Notes: generated by a model not told the origin, from the letters alone. Shown: positions 35,376-44,308, numbered from the stretch's first letter. The stretch is 64,000 nucleotides of DNA from Arthrobacter sp. SLBN-83 (GCF_006715285.1 NZ_VFMX01000001.1:2108001-2172000), one strand, 5' to 3'. Numbers and translations are program-made.

Positions 35376-35720
35376 ATGAGGGTGTGCTTCCGTTCCTCAG
35401 TCCAGCCGGCGCTGATTGATGAGTACCGCCGGCGCCACGCAGAGGTCTGGCCGGAGATGCTGCACGCCCTCAAGGAAGCGGGCTGGCACAACTATTCCCT
35501 CTTCCTCGGCGAAGACGGACTCCTGGTGGGCTACGTGGAATGCGACGACTTCGACGCCGTCCGCGCCCGCATGGCCCTCACGGACGTCAACGCCCGCTGG
35601 CAGGCAGAGATGGCAACGCTTTTCGAAGAATCCGGCCAGGCACCCGACGAAGGGTTCCAGGTCCTTGAGGAAGTCTTCAACCTCGACAGCCAGTTGGCGG
35701 CCCACCCCTCCGCGGGCTGA
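35376..35720 (+). CDS. rhaM: L-rhamnose mutarotase
   Basis: This 114-residue protein of the RhaM/YiiL family interconverts alpha- and beta-L-rhamnopyranose so that the isomerase is supplied with its preferred anomer. It has the family features RHAEVWPEML near residues 20-29, GWHNYSLFL, and the WQAEM segment near residue 75. GAGGAG precedes the ATG. It is the first gene of the rhamnose operon, directly behind the operator-containing promoter. The isomerase gene follows after an 86-base gap. Confidence 0.95.
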   Translation: MRVCFRSSVQPALIDEYRRRHAEVWPEMLHALKEAGWHNYSLFLGEDGLLVGYVECDDFDAVRARMALTDVNARWQAEMATLFEESGQAPDEGFQVLEEVFNLDSQLAAHPSAG

Positions 35721-35806
35721 ACGGGGCACAAAACCAGCACGGCTCCAGCAGCGGGGCACCAACCACAATGCAGCAGAATGACGCTCAAACACCGGAAAGA
35801 ACCATC

Positions 35807-36973
35807 ATGAATGACGTAGCAACGGCGCTGGGCAGGCTCGGGGAGCTTGCCATTGAGGTCCCTTCATGGGCCTATGGAAATTCGGGTACGCGGTTCAGGG
35901 TGTTCGGTACGCCGGGCACGCCGCGGACCGTGCAGGAGAAGCTGGCGGACGCCGCCAAGGTGCACGAGCTGACCGGCCTTGCCCCAACCGTGGCCCTGCA
36001 CATTCCATGGGACAAGGTGGACGACTACGCCGCGTTGAAGGACTACGCCGCCGGCCTGGGTGTTGGCCTGGGCACGATCAACTCGAACACCTTCCAGGAT
36101 GACGAGTACAAATTCGGCTCCCTGACGTCCTCCAATGAGGCCGTCCGCCGCCGGGCGGTCGACCACCACCTGGACTGCATCGAGATCATGCATGCCACCG
36201 GGTCCCGCGATCTGAAGATCTGGCTGGCGGACGGGACCAACTACCCGGGGCAGGACGATCTGCGCGGGCGCCAGGACCGGCTGGCAGAATCGCTGCAGGA
36301 GATTTACGCGGCCTTGGGCGATGAGCAGCGGCTGGTGCTGGAGTACAAGTTCTTCGAGCCGGCTTTCTATCACACGGATGTTCCGGACTGGGGCACCTCC
36401 TACGCCCAGACGCTGGCCCTGGGGGAGAAGGCGTTCGTTTGCCTGGATACCGGCCACCACGCGCCTGGCACGAACATCGAGTTCATCGTGATGCAGCTGC
36501 TGCGCCTGGGCAAGCTGGGTTCCTTCGACTTCAACTCGCGCTTCTATGCGGACGATGACCTGATCGTGGGTGCCGCGGACCCGTTCCAGCTCTTCCGCAT
36601 CATGCACGAGGTGATTCGCGGCGGCGGGTACGGCAAGGACTCGGGCGTGGCCCTGATGCTGGACCAGTGCCACAACCTGGAGGAGAAGATCCCGGGCCAG
36701 ATCCGGTCGGTGCTGAACGTCCAGGAGATGACGCTGCGCGCCCTGCTGGTGGACACGGCCGCCTTGGACGAAGCCCAGCGCGCCGGGGATGTCCTGGCCG
36801 CCAACGGTATCTTCAACGATGCGTTCTACACCGACGTCCGGCCCATCCTGGCCGAATGGCGTGAATCCCGGGGCCTGCCGGCGGATCCGATGGCCGCCTT
36901 CAAAGCCAGCGGTTACCAAAAGAAGATCAACGAGGACCGCGTGGGCGGCCAGCAAGCCGGATGGGGCGCATAA
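35807..36973 (+). CDS. rhaI: L-rhamnose isomerase
   Basis: This 388-residue sugar isomerase is of the RhaI type, related to xylose isomerase-like TIM barrels and not to E. coli RhaA. It converts L-rhamnose to L-rhamnulose. Metal-site landmarks are VLEYKFFEPAFYHTD (glutamate), VCLDTGHHAPG (Asp/His) and the DFNSRFYADDDL segment. I chose the ATG at 35,807 with GGAAAG upstream. An ATG at 35,768 would add 13 unconserved residues. It lies between rhaM and the bifunctional aldolase/dehydrogenase gene, matching the actinobacterial/alpha-proteobacterial rhamnose operon layout. Confidence 0.94.
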   Translation: MNDVATALGRLGELAIEVPSWAYGNSGTRFRVFGTPGTPRTVQEKLADAAKVHELTGLAPTVALHIPWDKVDDYAALKDYAAGLGVGLGTINSNTFQDDEYKFGSLTSSNEAVRRRAVDHHLDCIEIMHATGSRDLKIWLADGTNYPGQDDLRGRQDRLAESLQEIYAALGDEQRLVLEYKFFEPAFYHTDVPDWGTSYAQTLALGEKAFVCLDTGHHAPGTNIEFIVMQLLRLGKLGSFDFNSRFYADDDLIVGAADPFQLFRIMHEVIRGGGYGKDSGVALMLDQCHNLEEKIPGQIRSVLNVQEMTLRALLVDTAALDEAQRAGDVLAANGIFNDAFYTDVRPILAEWRESRGLPADPMAAFKASGYQKKINEDRVGGQQAGWGA

Positions 36974-36978
36974 GAGTT

Positions 36979-39015
36979 ATGAGCAACAAGACTGTTGAAG
37001 ACCTGATCTCCCGTTCCAACCGCCTGGGCGCGGATAAGCGGAACACCAACTTCGCCGGCGGCAACACCTCCGCCAAGGGCACCGAAACGGACCCGGTAAC
37101 CGGTGAGGACGTCGAACTCCTGTGGGTGAAGGGTTCCGGCGGGGACCTGGGCACGCTGAAGGAGCAGAACCTTGCGGTACTGCGCCTGGACCGGCTGAAT
37201 GCGCTGAAGAACGTCTACCCGGGCGTGGAGCGCGAGGACGAGATGGTGGCCGCGTTCGATTACTGCCTGCACGGCAAGGGCGGCGCGGCCCCCTCGATCG
37301 ACACGGCCATGCACGGGCTGGTGGACGCCGCGCACGTGGACCACCTGCACCCGGACTCCGGCATCGCGATCGCGACGGCGGCCGAGGGCGAGGCGCTGAC
37401 CGCCAAGATCTTCGGGAACAAGGTGGTTTGGGTGCCGTGGCGCCGTCCCGGGTTCCAGCTGGGCCTGGACATCGCTGCAATCAAGGACGCCAACCCGCAG
37501 GCCATTGGCACCATCCTGGGCGGGCACGGCATCACCGCCTGGGGTGCCACCAGCGAAGAGGCCGAGGCCAATTCTCTATGGATCATCGAGCAGGCGGAGA
37601 AGTACATCAGGGACAACGGCAAGACCGAGCCCTTCGGCCCCAAGCTGCCCGGCTACGGGGCCCTGCCCCAAGAGGAGCGGCGCGCCAAGGCCGCAGCCCT
37701 GGCACCCGTGATCCGCGGCCTCGCCTCCACGGACAAGCCGCAGCTGGGGCACTTCAGCGATGACGCCGTCGTCCTGGACTTCCTGGAAAGCGCCGAGCAC
37801 CCGCGCCTGGGCGCGCTGGGCACGTCCTGCCCGGACCACTTCCTGCGCACCAAGGTCAAGCCGCTGATCCTGGACCTGCCCGCCGACGCCACGATCGAGG
37901 ACTCCATCGCGCGGCTGCACGAGCTGCACGCCGACTACCGGGAGGACTACCAGGCCTACTACGACCGGCATAAGGACGAGAACAGTCCGGCGCTGCGCGG
38001 AGCGGACCCGGCGATCGTCCTGGTCCCCGGCGTGGGCATGTTCTCCTATGGCAAGGATAAGCAGACCGCCCGGGTGGCCGGCGAGTTCTACATCAATGCC
38101 ATCAACGTCATGCGCGGCGCCGAAGCCATCTCCACGTACGCCCCGATTGAGGAAGCCGAGAAGTTTCGGATTGAGTACTGGGCGCTGGAGGAAGCCAAGC
38201 TGGCCCGGATGCCCAAGCCCAAGTCCCACGCCACCCGCATCGCGCTGGTCACCGGTGCCGCATCCGGCATCGGCAAGGCCATCGCCACGCGTCTGGCGTC
38301 CGACGGCGCGTGCGTTGTCATCGCCGACCTGAACCTTGAGAACGCACAAAAGGTCGCCGAGGAACTGGGCGGTGCCGACGTCGCCATCGGCGTCCAGGCC
38401 GACGTGACCGACGAGACCCAGGTCGCTGCCGCGATCGACGCGGCTGTCCTGGCGTTCGGCGGCGTGGACCTGGTGGTCAACAACGCCGGGCTGTCCATCT
38501 CCAAGCCGCTGCTGGAAACCACCGAAAAGGACTGGGACCTGCAGCACAACGTCATGGCCAAGGGCTCGTTCCTGGTGGCCAAGGCCGCTGCGAAGGTCAT
38601 GATCGCGCAGGGGATGGGTGGGGACATCATCTACATCTCCTCCAAGAACTCCGTGTTCGCGGGCCCTAACAACATTGCCTACTCCGCCACCAAGGCAGAC
38701 CAGGCCCACCAGGTCCGGCTGCTCGCGGCCGAACTCGGTGAGCACGGTATCCGGGTCAACGGCATCAACCCCGATGGCGTGGTCCGCGGTTCCGGGATCT
38801 TCGCCGGCGGCTGGGGTGCCAAGCGCGCCGCGGTCTACGGCGTGGACGAGGAGAAATTGGGCGAGTACTACGCCCAGCGCACCCTGCTCAAGCGCGAGGT
38901 CCTGCCCGAGCACGTGGCCAACGCCGCCGCCGTGCTCACCAGCAACGAACTGTCCCACACCACCGGCCTGCACATCCCCGTGGACGCCGGAGTGGCCGCA
39001 GCCTTCCTGCGGTGA
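36979..39015 (+). CDS. rhaD: bifunctional rhamnulose-1-phosphate aldolase/short-chain dehydrogenase
   Basis: This fusion enzyme has 678 residues. Residues about 10-400 form a class II aldolase domain (SRSNRLGADKRNTNFAGGN at the start, zinc-binding histidines in HVDHLHPDS) that splits rhamnulose 1-phosphate into dihydroxyacetone phosphate and L-lactaldehyde. Residues about 415-675 form a short-chain dehydrogenase with TGAASGIG (about 424) and a YSATKAD active site (about 567), which oxidises the lactaldehyde to lactate using NAD(P). The ATG lies six bases after the rhaI stop. The stop overlaps the kinase start (GTGA). This fusion is common in actinobacterial and rhizobial rhamnose operons. Confidence 0.95.
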   Translation: MSNKTVEDLISRSNRLGADKRNTNFAGGNTSAKGTETDPVTGEDVELLWVKGSGGDLGTLKEQNLAVLRLDRLNALKNVYPGVEREDEMVAAFDYCLHGKGGAAPSIDTAMHGLVDAAHVDHLHPDSGIAIATAAEGEALTAKIFGNKVVWVPWRRPGFQLGLDIAAIKDANPQAIGTILGGHGITAWGATSEEAEANSLWIIEQAEKYIRDNGKTEPFGPKLPGYGALPQEERRAKAAALAPVIRGLASTDKPQLGHFSDDAVVLDFLESAEHPRLGALGTSCPDHFLRTKVKPLILDLPADATIEDSIARLHELHADYREDYQAYYDRHKDENSPALRGADPAIVLVPGVGMFSYGKDKQTARVAGEFYINAINVMRGAEAISTYAPIEEAEKFRIEYWALEEAKLARMPKPKSHATRIALVTGAASGIGKAIATRLASDGACVVIADLNLENAQKVAEELGGADVAIGVQADVTDETQVAAAIDAAVLAFGGVDLVVNNAGLSISKPLLETTEKDWDLQHNVMAKGSFLVAKAAAKVMIAQGMGGDIIYISSKNSVFAGPNNIAYSATKADQAHQVRLLAAELGEHGIRVNGINPDGVVRGSGIFAGGWGAKRAAVYGVDEEKLGEYYAQRTLLKREVLPEHVANAAAVLTSNELSHTTGLHIPVDAGVAAAFLR

Positions 39016-40496
39016 GTGCCTTGCCTAAGAGTGCCGACGGCGGCGTGCCCACCCCGGGTGTGTTCGCCGCCGTCGACATCGGAGCCTCCTCGGGGCGCGT
39101 AATGCTGGGACGGGTTTCCCCGGCCGGGGCGGCGCTGGAGACCGTCCACCGCTTCCCCAACGGCGTGGTGGAGCACGACGGCGGCCTCCACTGGGACTTC
39201 GACGCCCTGTACGCGAAGGTGCTCGAGGGCCTGCGTGCTGCCGCCACGGTGGCCGCGGTGCAGGGCGAAACCATCGCGAGCATCGGCATCGACACCTGGG
39301 CCGTGGACTACGGCCTGGTGGACGACGCCGGGAAACTGGCGGCGCAGCCGTTCAGCTACCGCGACGACCGCAGCCGCACCGCCGTCGACACCGTGCACGC
39401 CATACTGGACCCGGCGCGCCTGTACCAGACCACGGGGCTGCAGTTCCTGCAGTTCAACACCATCTACCAGCTGGCCACCGAGCAGGACCTGGACGGGCTG
39501 CAGGCGCTGCTCATCCCGGACCTGATCGCGTTCCTACTTACCGGGGCGCGCCGTACCGAGGCCACCAACGCCTCCACCACGGGACTGTTCGACGCTGTTG
39601 CGGGGGAGTGGGCCACCGAGTTCTTTGCGTCACTGGGCCTGCGGAAGGACCTGTTCCCGCCGCTGATCCAGCCCGGTGAGGCGTACGGCACCCTCCTGCC
39701 GGACGTGGCCCGGGCTGTGGGCCTTCCGGCGGAAACCACGGTGGTGGCGGTCGGCTCCCACGACACCGCCTCCGCCGTCGCCGCAGTTCCCGCCGGGGAT
39801 GAGGCCTTCGCCTACATCTCCTCCGGCACCTGGTCCCTGGTGGGCCTGGAACTGAAGCACCCCGTCCTCACCCAGGCCAGCCGTGCGGCGAACTTCACCA
39901 ATGAACGCGGCGTGGACGGCACCATCCGCTACCTGCGGAACGTGGGTGGGCTATGGCTGCTGAGCGAATGCCAGCGGGCGTGGGCCGGCGAAGGTTTCCA
40001 GCCGGACCTTGCCGCCCTCCTGGCTGCCGCCGCGGCACTTCCCGCCGGCGGGCCGCAGATCAATGCCGATGATCCGGACTTCATCGCCCCGGACAACATG
40101 CCCGAGCGCATCCGCGCCGCTGTGCGGCGTGCGGGTGCGGACCTGGCGAATGATCCAGCGGCCATTACGCGCTGCATCATGGACAGCCTCGCGGCAGGCT
40201 ATGCCAGGACCATCACGGACGCGGAGCGCCTGGCGGACCGTCCGGTGGAGGTGGTGCACGTGGTGGGCGGAGGCTCGCAGAACGCCCTGCTCTGCCAGCT
40301 CACCGCCAACGCCACCGGCAAGCCGGTGATCGCCGGCCCGGTTGAAGCCACCGCCCTGGGCAATGTACTCGTCCAGGCACGCGCCGCCGGGGCCGCCACC
40401 GGCGGCCTGCCGCACCTGCGCGAAATCGTGGCGGCCGGAACCACCCTGCGCCGCTACGAACCGCTTGTCAGCGTCCACCAGGGGTACGTGCAGTAG
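39012..40496 (+). CDS. rhaB: rhamnulokinase
   Basis: This 494-residue FGGY-family carbohydrate kinase phosphorylates L-rhamnulose to L-rhamnulose 1-phosphate with ATP. The N-terminal ATPase-fold motif is FAAVDIGASSGRVMLG; IDTWAVDYGLVD carries the catalytic aspartate region; SSGTWSLVGLE and VHVVGGGSQNALLCQ belong to the C-terminal ATP-binding domain. The GTG overlaps the rhaD stop, so expression is coupled. With RhaM, RhaI and RhaD it completes the phosphorylative rhamnose pathway. Confidence 0.95.
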   Translation: MSALPKSADGGVPTPGVFAAVDIGASSGRVMLGRVSPAGAALETVHRFPNGVVEHDGGLHWDFDALYAKVLEGLRAAATVAAVQGETIASIGIDTWAVDYGLVDDAGKLAAQPFSYRDDRSRTAVDTVHAILDPARLYQTTGLQFLQFNTIYQLATEQDLDGLQALLIPDLIAFLLTGARRTEATNASTTGLFDAVAGEWATEFFASLGLRKDLFPPLIQPGEAYGTLLPDVARAVGLPAETTVVAVGSHDTASAVAAVPAGDEAFAYISSGTWSLVGLELKHPVLTQASRAANFTNERGVDGTIRYLRNVGGLWLLSECQRAWAGEGFQPDLAALLAAAAALPAGGPQINADDPDFIAPDNMPERIRAAVRRAGADLANDPAAITRCIMDSLAAGYARTITDAERLADRPVEVVHVVGGGSQNALLCQLTANATGKPVIAGPVEATALGNVLVQARAAGAATGGLPHLREIVAAGTTLRRYEPLVSVHQGYVQ

Positions 40497-40551
40497 AAAT
40501 AGACGAACTCACCGCGAGCCGCCGCACAACCGAAAACAGAACAGGACAACG

Positions 40552-41571
40552 ATGCCCCTCTTCGACCTTCCCCTGGCACAGCTGCGCAGCTACACCTCCG
40601 AGGTCACGCCGCCGGAAGACCTGGACGCGTTCTGGGATGCCACCCTCGACGAAGCCCGCGCCTTGCCGCTCAATGCAACCTTCGAGCCGGTGGAGAACTA
40701 CCTCACGGTGATCGACACCTTCGATGTCACCTTCTCCGGCTTCGGCGGCGCACCGGTCAAGGGCTGGCTGCACCTGCCTGCCAACCGGGAGGCAGGTGCC
40801 CAACTTCCCGTGGTGGTGAACTACATCGGCTACTCGGGCGGCCGCGGCCTGGTGAACCAGGACACGCGCTGGGCACAGGCCGGGTACGCGCACTTCATCA
40901 TGGACACCCGCGGCCAGGGGTACGGCGGCACGCTGGGGCACACCGCGGATCCGCACCCGTCAGCCGGGGACGTGGCGCACGCCGGCCTCATGACCAGGGG
41001 CATCACCAGCCGCGAGGACTACTACTACCGCCGGGTGTATGTGGACGCGTTCCGCGCCGTGGAAGCCGCCCAGGCCCACCCCGCCGTCGACGCCGCCAAA
41101 GTGGTGCTGGCCGGGGTGAGCCAGGGCGGCGGCCTGGTGGTGGCCACGGCGGGGCTCACCGCCGGACGGCTCGACGGCGTCATCGCCGCGCTGCCCGACG
41201 TTCCGTTCCTGCAGGACTTCCCCCGCGCCATCGACATCACTCCACGCGGACCGTACCCGGAAATTGCCCAGTTCCTGGCCCGGCACCGGGAGCGCTACGA
41301 CGACGCCCTCGCCGTCCTCAACTATTTCGACGGCGTCAACCTGGCCCGGTATGCCACCGCGCCGGCGCTGTACTCGGCTGCCCAGATGGACGATATCTGC
41401 CCGCCGTCCACCGTCTTCGCCAGCTTCAACGCCTACGGCTCCGGGACATCCGCCGCATCCGCCACGGGAGCTGCCAAGGAGATCGAGGTGTACCGGTTCA
41501 ACAACCACGAAGGCGGCCAGGAGCACCAGTGGATCCGGCAACTGGTGTTTCTGCGCAAGATTCTGGGGTAG
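40552..41571 (+). CDS. acetylxylan esterase-like (CE7, AXE1 family)
   Basis: This 339-residue cytoplasmic alpha/beta hydrolase belongs to the CE7 family. It has the family RGQGYGG (oxyanion) motif, the nucleophile GVSQGGG (Ser near 186) and a histidine in NNHEGGQ near the C-terminus. CE7 enzymes deacetylate short sugar acetates inside the cell. Encoded 55 bases behind rhaB with AGGA before its ATG, it probably removes acetyl groups from imported pectic or xylan oligosaccharides. It is the third esterase of the island. Confidence 0.92.
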   Translation: MPLFDLPLAQLRSYTSEVTPPEDLDAFWDATLDEARALPLNATFEPVENYLTVIDTFDVTFSGFGGAPVKGWLHLPANREAGAQLPVVVNYIGYSGGRGLVNQDTRWAQAGYAHFIMDTRGQGYGGTLGHTADPHPSAGDVAHAGLMTRGITSREDYYYRRVYVDAFRAVEAAQAHPAVDAAKVVLAGVSQGGGLVVATAGLTAGRLDGVIAALPDVPFLQDFPRAIDITPRGPYPEIAQFLARHRERYDDALAVLNYFDGVNLARYATAPALYSAAQMDDICPPSTVFASFNAYGSGTSAASATGAAKEIEVYRFNNHEGGQEHQWIRQLVFLRKILG

Positions 41572-41585
41572 ATTCCTGTTCGGGT

Positions 41586-41601
41586 GAGAAAGCGGTTTCT
41601 C
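41586..41601. promoter_or_regulatory. LacI-type operator candidate before the GPH symporter
   Basis: GAGAAAGCGGTTTCTC has perfect 6-bp arms around GCGG. It resembles the AGAAAGCG sites at 8,656 and 8,701. It lies 18 bases before the symporter ATG, which suggests separate control of this gene. Confidence 0.5.
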
Positions 41602-41619
41602 GCTCGGGGACAGGAAGAA

Positions 41620-42945
41620 ATGAAGCCACTGAACACGGCCGCAATCGTAGGCTACGGTGCCGGCGACGCAGCCAACAGCATGATCATCAGTACTGCCAAC
41701 ATGTTCCTGCTGGTCTACTACACCGATGTGGCGGGGATCGGAGCGGCAGCTGCCGGAACCCTGCTGGTGGTTGCGAGGGTGTTCAACGCCTTCACGGACA
41801 TCGCTGCCGGCAGGATCGTTGACCGTTTCCACAGCCAGCGGTGGGGAAAGTTCCGGCCCTTCCTGCTCTTCGGCTTTGTTCCGCTGGTGCTGGGCGTGGC
41901 CGTTTTCCATGTGCCCGACGTCGAGCCAGGCCTGAAGCTGCTCTACGCCTACTGCACCTACTTCCTGGTCTGCCTTGCCTACAGCCTGGTCAACGTCCCC
42001 TACGGCTGCCTGGTGGGCGCCATGACCCAGGACCCCCGCGACCGGGCCAGGCTGGCGGGAGCGCGGACCATCGGCGGCCTGTCGGTAGGGGCGACGCTGG
42101 GGTTCTTCGTGGCGCCGCTCCTGGGCAGGGGCGGGGATGTCCAGCAGATCTTCACCGTGATGACACTGGTCTTCGCGGTGCTGGGCTCCGGCCTGTACGT
42201 GTTCACCGGGACCGCCTGCCGGGAACAAGTTGCCGGCAGCGTTCCCAAAATCACCTGGCGCCAAACCATCGACGCTCTCAGGGTCAATTCGCCCCTGGTG
42301 GTACTTTGCCTCAGTTCGGTACTGCTGGTGACAGGAAACTCCGCCACCGTGGCGTCGCAGTTCTACTACCTGCGCGATGTCCTGGCCCGCCTGGACCTCT
42401 TCCCCCTGATGGCGGCATCGCAGGTGGTCATTACCCTGGCGCTTGCCGTGCTGATGCCGCGCCCTGTCGGCAGATGGGGCAAGAAGGCAGTGTTCGCTGC
42501 TGGCTGCGCCCTCGGCGCTGCAGGCGGACTGGTGGTTTTCCTGGCGCCGGCAGAAGCCCCCTGGCTGGCGGTGGCCGGGATGGTCCTGGCCCAGCTTTCG
42601 GCCGCGACGGTAAGCATCCTCACCTGGGCGCTCATCGCGGACACCGTGGAATACGGGGAGTGGAAAACAGGCGTCCGGGTCCAGGGCATCAATTACGCCC
42701 TCCTGGCCGCCACCCGGAAGCTGGGCATGGGCTTCGGCGGCGGATTGGTCGCCTTCGCACTGGCGTGGGGCGGCTACTCCTCGTCCGTCCAGGAGCAGGC
42801 GGCGCCGGCGCTCACGGCCATCCGCGCCGCCGCCGGACTGCTGCCGGCCGCATTGGTGCTGGCCGCCGTCGTCATCATGTCCTGGTATCGGCTCACGGAC
42901 CAGAAACACGCCGAACTGGTGGCAGGCCTCCAGAAGTCGCGATGA
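41620..42945 (+). CDS. GPH-family sugar:cation symporter
   Basis: This 441-residue glycoside-pentoside-hexuronide:cation symporter has 12 predicted spans. Typical GPH features are GYGAGDAANSM in span 1, the loop DRFHSQRWGKFRPFLLFG after span 2, and ALIADTVEYGEWKTG near the C-terminal half. It would take up a sugar or uronide with H+ or Na+. I chose the ATG at 41,620 with AGGA upstream; a GTG at 41,584 would put the operator palindrome inside the gene. The neighbouring rhamnose genes make rhamnose or an oligosaccharide a reasonable substrate, not an established one. Confidence 0.9.
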   Translation: MKPLNTAAIVGYGAGDAANSMIISTANMFLLVYYTDVAGIGAAAAGTLLVVARVFNAFTDIAAGRIVDRFHSQRWGKFRPFLLFGFVPLVLGVAVFHVPDVEPGLKLLYAYCTYFLVCLAYSLVNVPYGCLVGAMTQDPRDRARLAGARTIGGLSVGATLGFFVAPLLGRGGDVQQIFTVMTLVFAVLGSGLYVFTGTACREQVAGSVPKITWRQTIDALRVNSPLVVLCLSSVLLVTGNSATVASQFYYLRDVLARLDLFPLMAASQVVITLALAVLMPRPVGRWGKKAVFAAGCALGAAGGLVVFLAPAEAPWLAVAGMVLAQLSAATVSILTWALIADTVEYGEWKTGVRVQGINYALLAATRKLGMGFGGGLVAFALAWGGYSSSVQEQAAPALTAIRAAAGLLPAALVLAAVVIMSWYRLTDQKHAELVAGLQKSR

Positions 42946-42968
42946 AACAAATGTGACGGACGCTGATT

Positions 42969-42997
42969 TTGCGGCCACGCGCACCCGGGTTTATGGT
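42969..42997 (+). promoter_or_regulatory. promoter for leader peptide and DAHP synthase
   Basis: TTGCGG (42969-42974), a 17-base spacer and TATGGT (42992-42997) form a candidate promoter. The expected start of transcription (about 43,003-43,005) coincides with the ATG of the leader ORF, so the leader would be translated from a leaderless mRNA. Confidence 0.6.
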
Positions 42998-43004
42998 CTC
43001 TTCC

Positions 43005-43064
43005 ATGACTAACCGTTGGTATGCGTATTTTTCGTTGGCTCTGGAGGGGCCCGCGTCTAACTGA
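43005..43064 (+). CDS. aromatic leader peptide upstream of DAHP synthase
   Basis: This 19-codon ORF encodes MTNRWYAYFSLALEGPASN. The cluster Trp-Tyr-Ala-Tyr-Phe at residues 5-9 has four aromatic residues in five and covers all three end products of the shikimate route. It starts where transcription should start and ends 117 bases before the DAHP synthase gene. Codons 10-13 contain the left arm of a downstream hairpin. This is the pattern of a translated attenuation leader: stalling at the aromatic codons would report shortage of charged tRNAs. It is too short for ordinary gene calling. Confidence 0.8.
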   Translation: MTNRWYAYFSLALEGPASN

Positions 43065-43117
43065 CACGCATCCAGCATTCCTTCAGAGCCAACAGGGCAG
43101 AGATTATTCTCTGCCCT
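43034..43117 (+). promoter_or_regulatory. competing hairpins of a probable aromatic amino acid attenuator
   Basis: GTTGGCTCTG (43034-43043), inside the leader ORF, is exactly complementary to CAGAGCCAAC (43084-43093). Directly adjoining is a terminator-like hairpin AGGGCAGAG (43094-43102), loop ATTATT, CTCTGCCCT (43109-43117), followed by TTCGCCGTTT. The CAGAG and CTCTG blocks occur in both elements and can exchange partners, which allows mutually exclusive folds. The U-tract is poor, so termination may be weak or assisted. Confidence 0.7.
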
Positions 43118-43181
43118 TCGCCGTTTCTCCGGCGGGTTCTGAAATCCGGGCCCGCTTCCCATCTGGAACAGGACCCCCAAC

Positions 43182-44303
43182 ATGAGCACCGCAACAGCAT
43201 CAGCCCCCGCCACCGAGACCAAGTCCACGTCGAACCTGCGGGTCAGCGAATTCACCCCGCTGCCCACCCCCTCCGACCTCCTCGCAGACCTGCCCCTGGA
43301 CGCCCGGGCAGCTGCCGTCGTCGAACGCGGACGCGATGAGGTCCGCGCCATCATGGACGGCGTGGACGACCGTTTGCTGGTCATCGTGGGTCCCTGTTCC
43401 ATCCACGACCCCAAGGCAGGGCTGGAGTACGCCCGCCGGCTGGTCAGCCAGGCCGAAAAGCACAAGGAAGACCTGCTGATCGTCATGCGGACCTACTTCG
43501 AAAAGCCGCGCACCACGGTGGGCTGGAAGGGCCTGATCAACGATCCCCGGCTGGATGGCAGCCACGACATGGTCACCGGCCTCCGCACTGCCCGGCAGTT
43601 CCTGCAGCAGGTCACCGCCCTGGGCCTGCCCACCGCCACCGAATTCCTGGAGCCAATCAGCCCCCAGTACATGGCTGACCTCATCTCCTGGGGCGCCATC
43701 GGTGCCCGCACCACCGAAAGCCAGATCCACCGGCAGCTTGCCTCCGGCCTGTCCATGCCCATCGGCTTCAAGAACGGGACCGACGGCGGCCTGCAAGTTG
43801 CCATCGACGCCTGCGGGGCCGCGGCGGCGGCCCAGGCGTTCCTGGGGATTGACGGCGAGGGCCGGGCGGCACTGGTGGCGACGGCCGGGAACCCGGACAC
43901 CCACGTCATCCTCCGCGGCGGCCGCAAGGGGCCCAATTACTCAGCGGCCGACGTCGAACGTGCCTCCAGCGAGCTGGCGGGCAAGGGACTGAACCCGCGC
44001 CTCATCGTCGACGCCAGCCATGCCAACAGCGGCAAGAGCCACCACCGGCAGGCCGAGGTGGCGCTGGAGATCGGCGCGCAGCTGGAGGACGGCGGGACGG
44101 CGGCGCGCGCCGTGGCAGGCGTCATGCTGGAAAGCTTCCTGGTGGGCGGGGCCCAGAACCTGGACGTCGCGGAACACGCAGCAGGGCGCTCTGAACTGGT
44201 CTACGGCCAAAGCGTCACGGATGCCTGCATGGACTGGGATGTTTCCGCGTCCGTCCTGGAGCAGCTGGCGGCATCGGCGCGGAAGCGGAGGCAGGCCAAA
44301 TAG
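43182..44303 (+). CDS. aroG: 3-deoxy-7-phosphoheptulonate (DAHP) synthase, class I
   Basis: This 373-residue class I-alpha DAHP synthase (AroF/G/H type) condenses phosphoenolpyruvate and erythrose 4-phosphate, the first step of the shikimate pathway. Signatures include VGPCSIHDPKAGLEYA, MRTYFEKPRTTVGWKG, GARTTESQIHR, FKNGTDG and DASHANSGK. These provide the PEP- and metal-binding residues (Cys in GPCSI, His in DASH). The preceding leader ORF and hairpins point to attenuation by aromatic amino acids. AGGA lies before the ATG. A hairpin right at the stop should end transcription. Confidence 0.95.
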   Translation: MSTATASAPATETKSTSNLRVSEFTPLPTPSDLLADLPLDARAAAVVERGRDEVRAIMDGVDDRLLVIVGPCSIHDPKAGLEYARRLVSQAEKHKEDLLIVMRTYFEKPRTTVGWKGLINDPRLDGSHDMVTGLRTARQFLQQVTALGLPTATEFLEPISPQYMADLISWGAIGARTTESQIHRQLASGLSMPIGFKNGTDGGLQVAIDACGAAAAAQAFLGIDGEGRAALVATAGNPDTHVILRGGRKGPNYSAADVERASSELAGKGLNPRLIVDASHANSGKSHHRQAEVALEIGAQLEDGGTAARAVAGVMLESFLVGGAQNLDVAEHAAGRSELVYGQSVTDACMDWDVSASVLEQLAASARKRRQAK

Positions 44304-44308
44304 GGGGG

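Noticed and set aside
40960..42984. Leftward 674-codon open frame
   Set aside because: Antisense to the CE7 esterase and the GPH symporter, with a Gly/Gln/His-rich translation typical of shadow frames in high-GC DNA.
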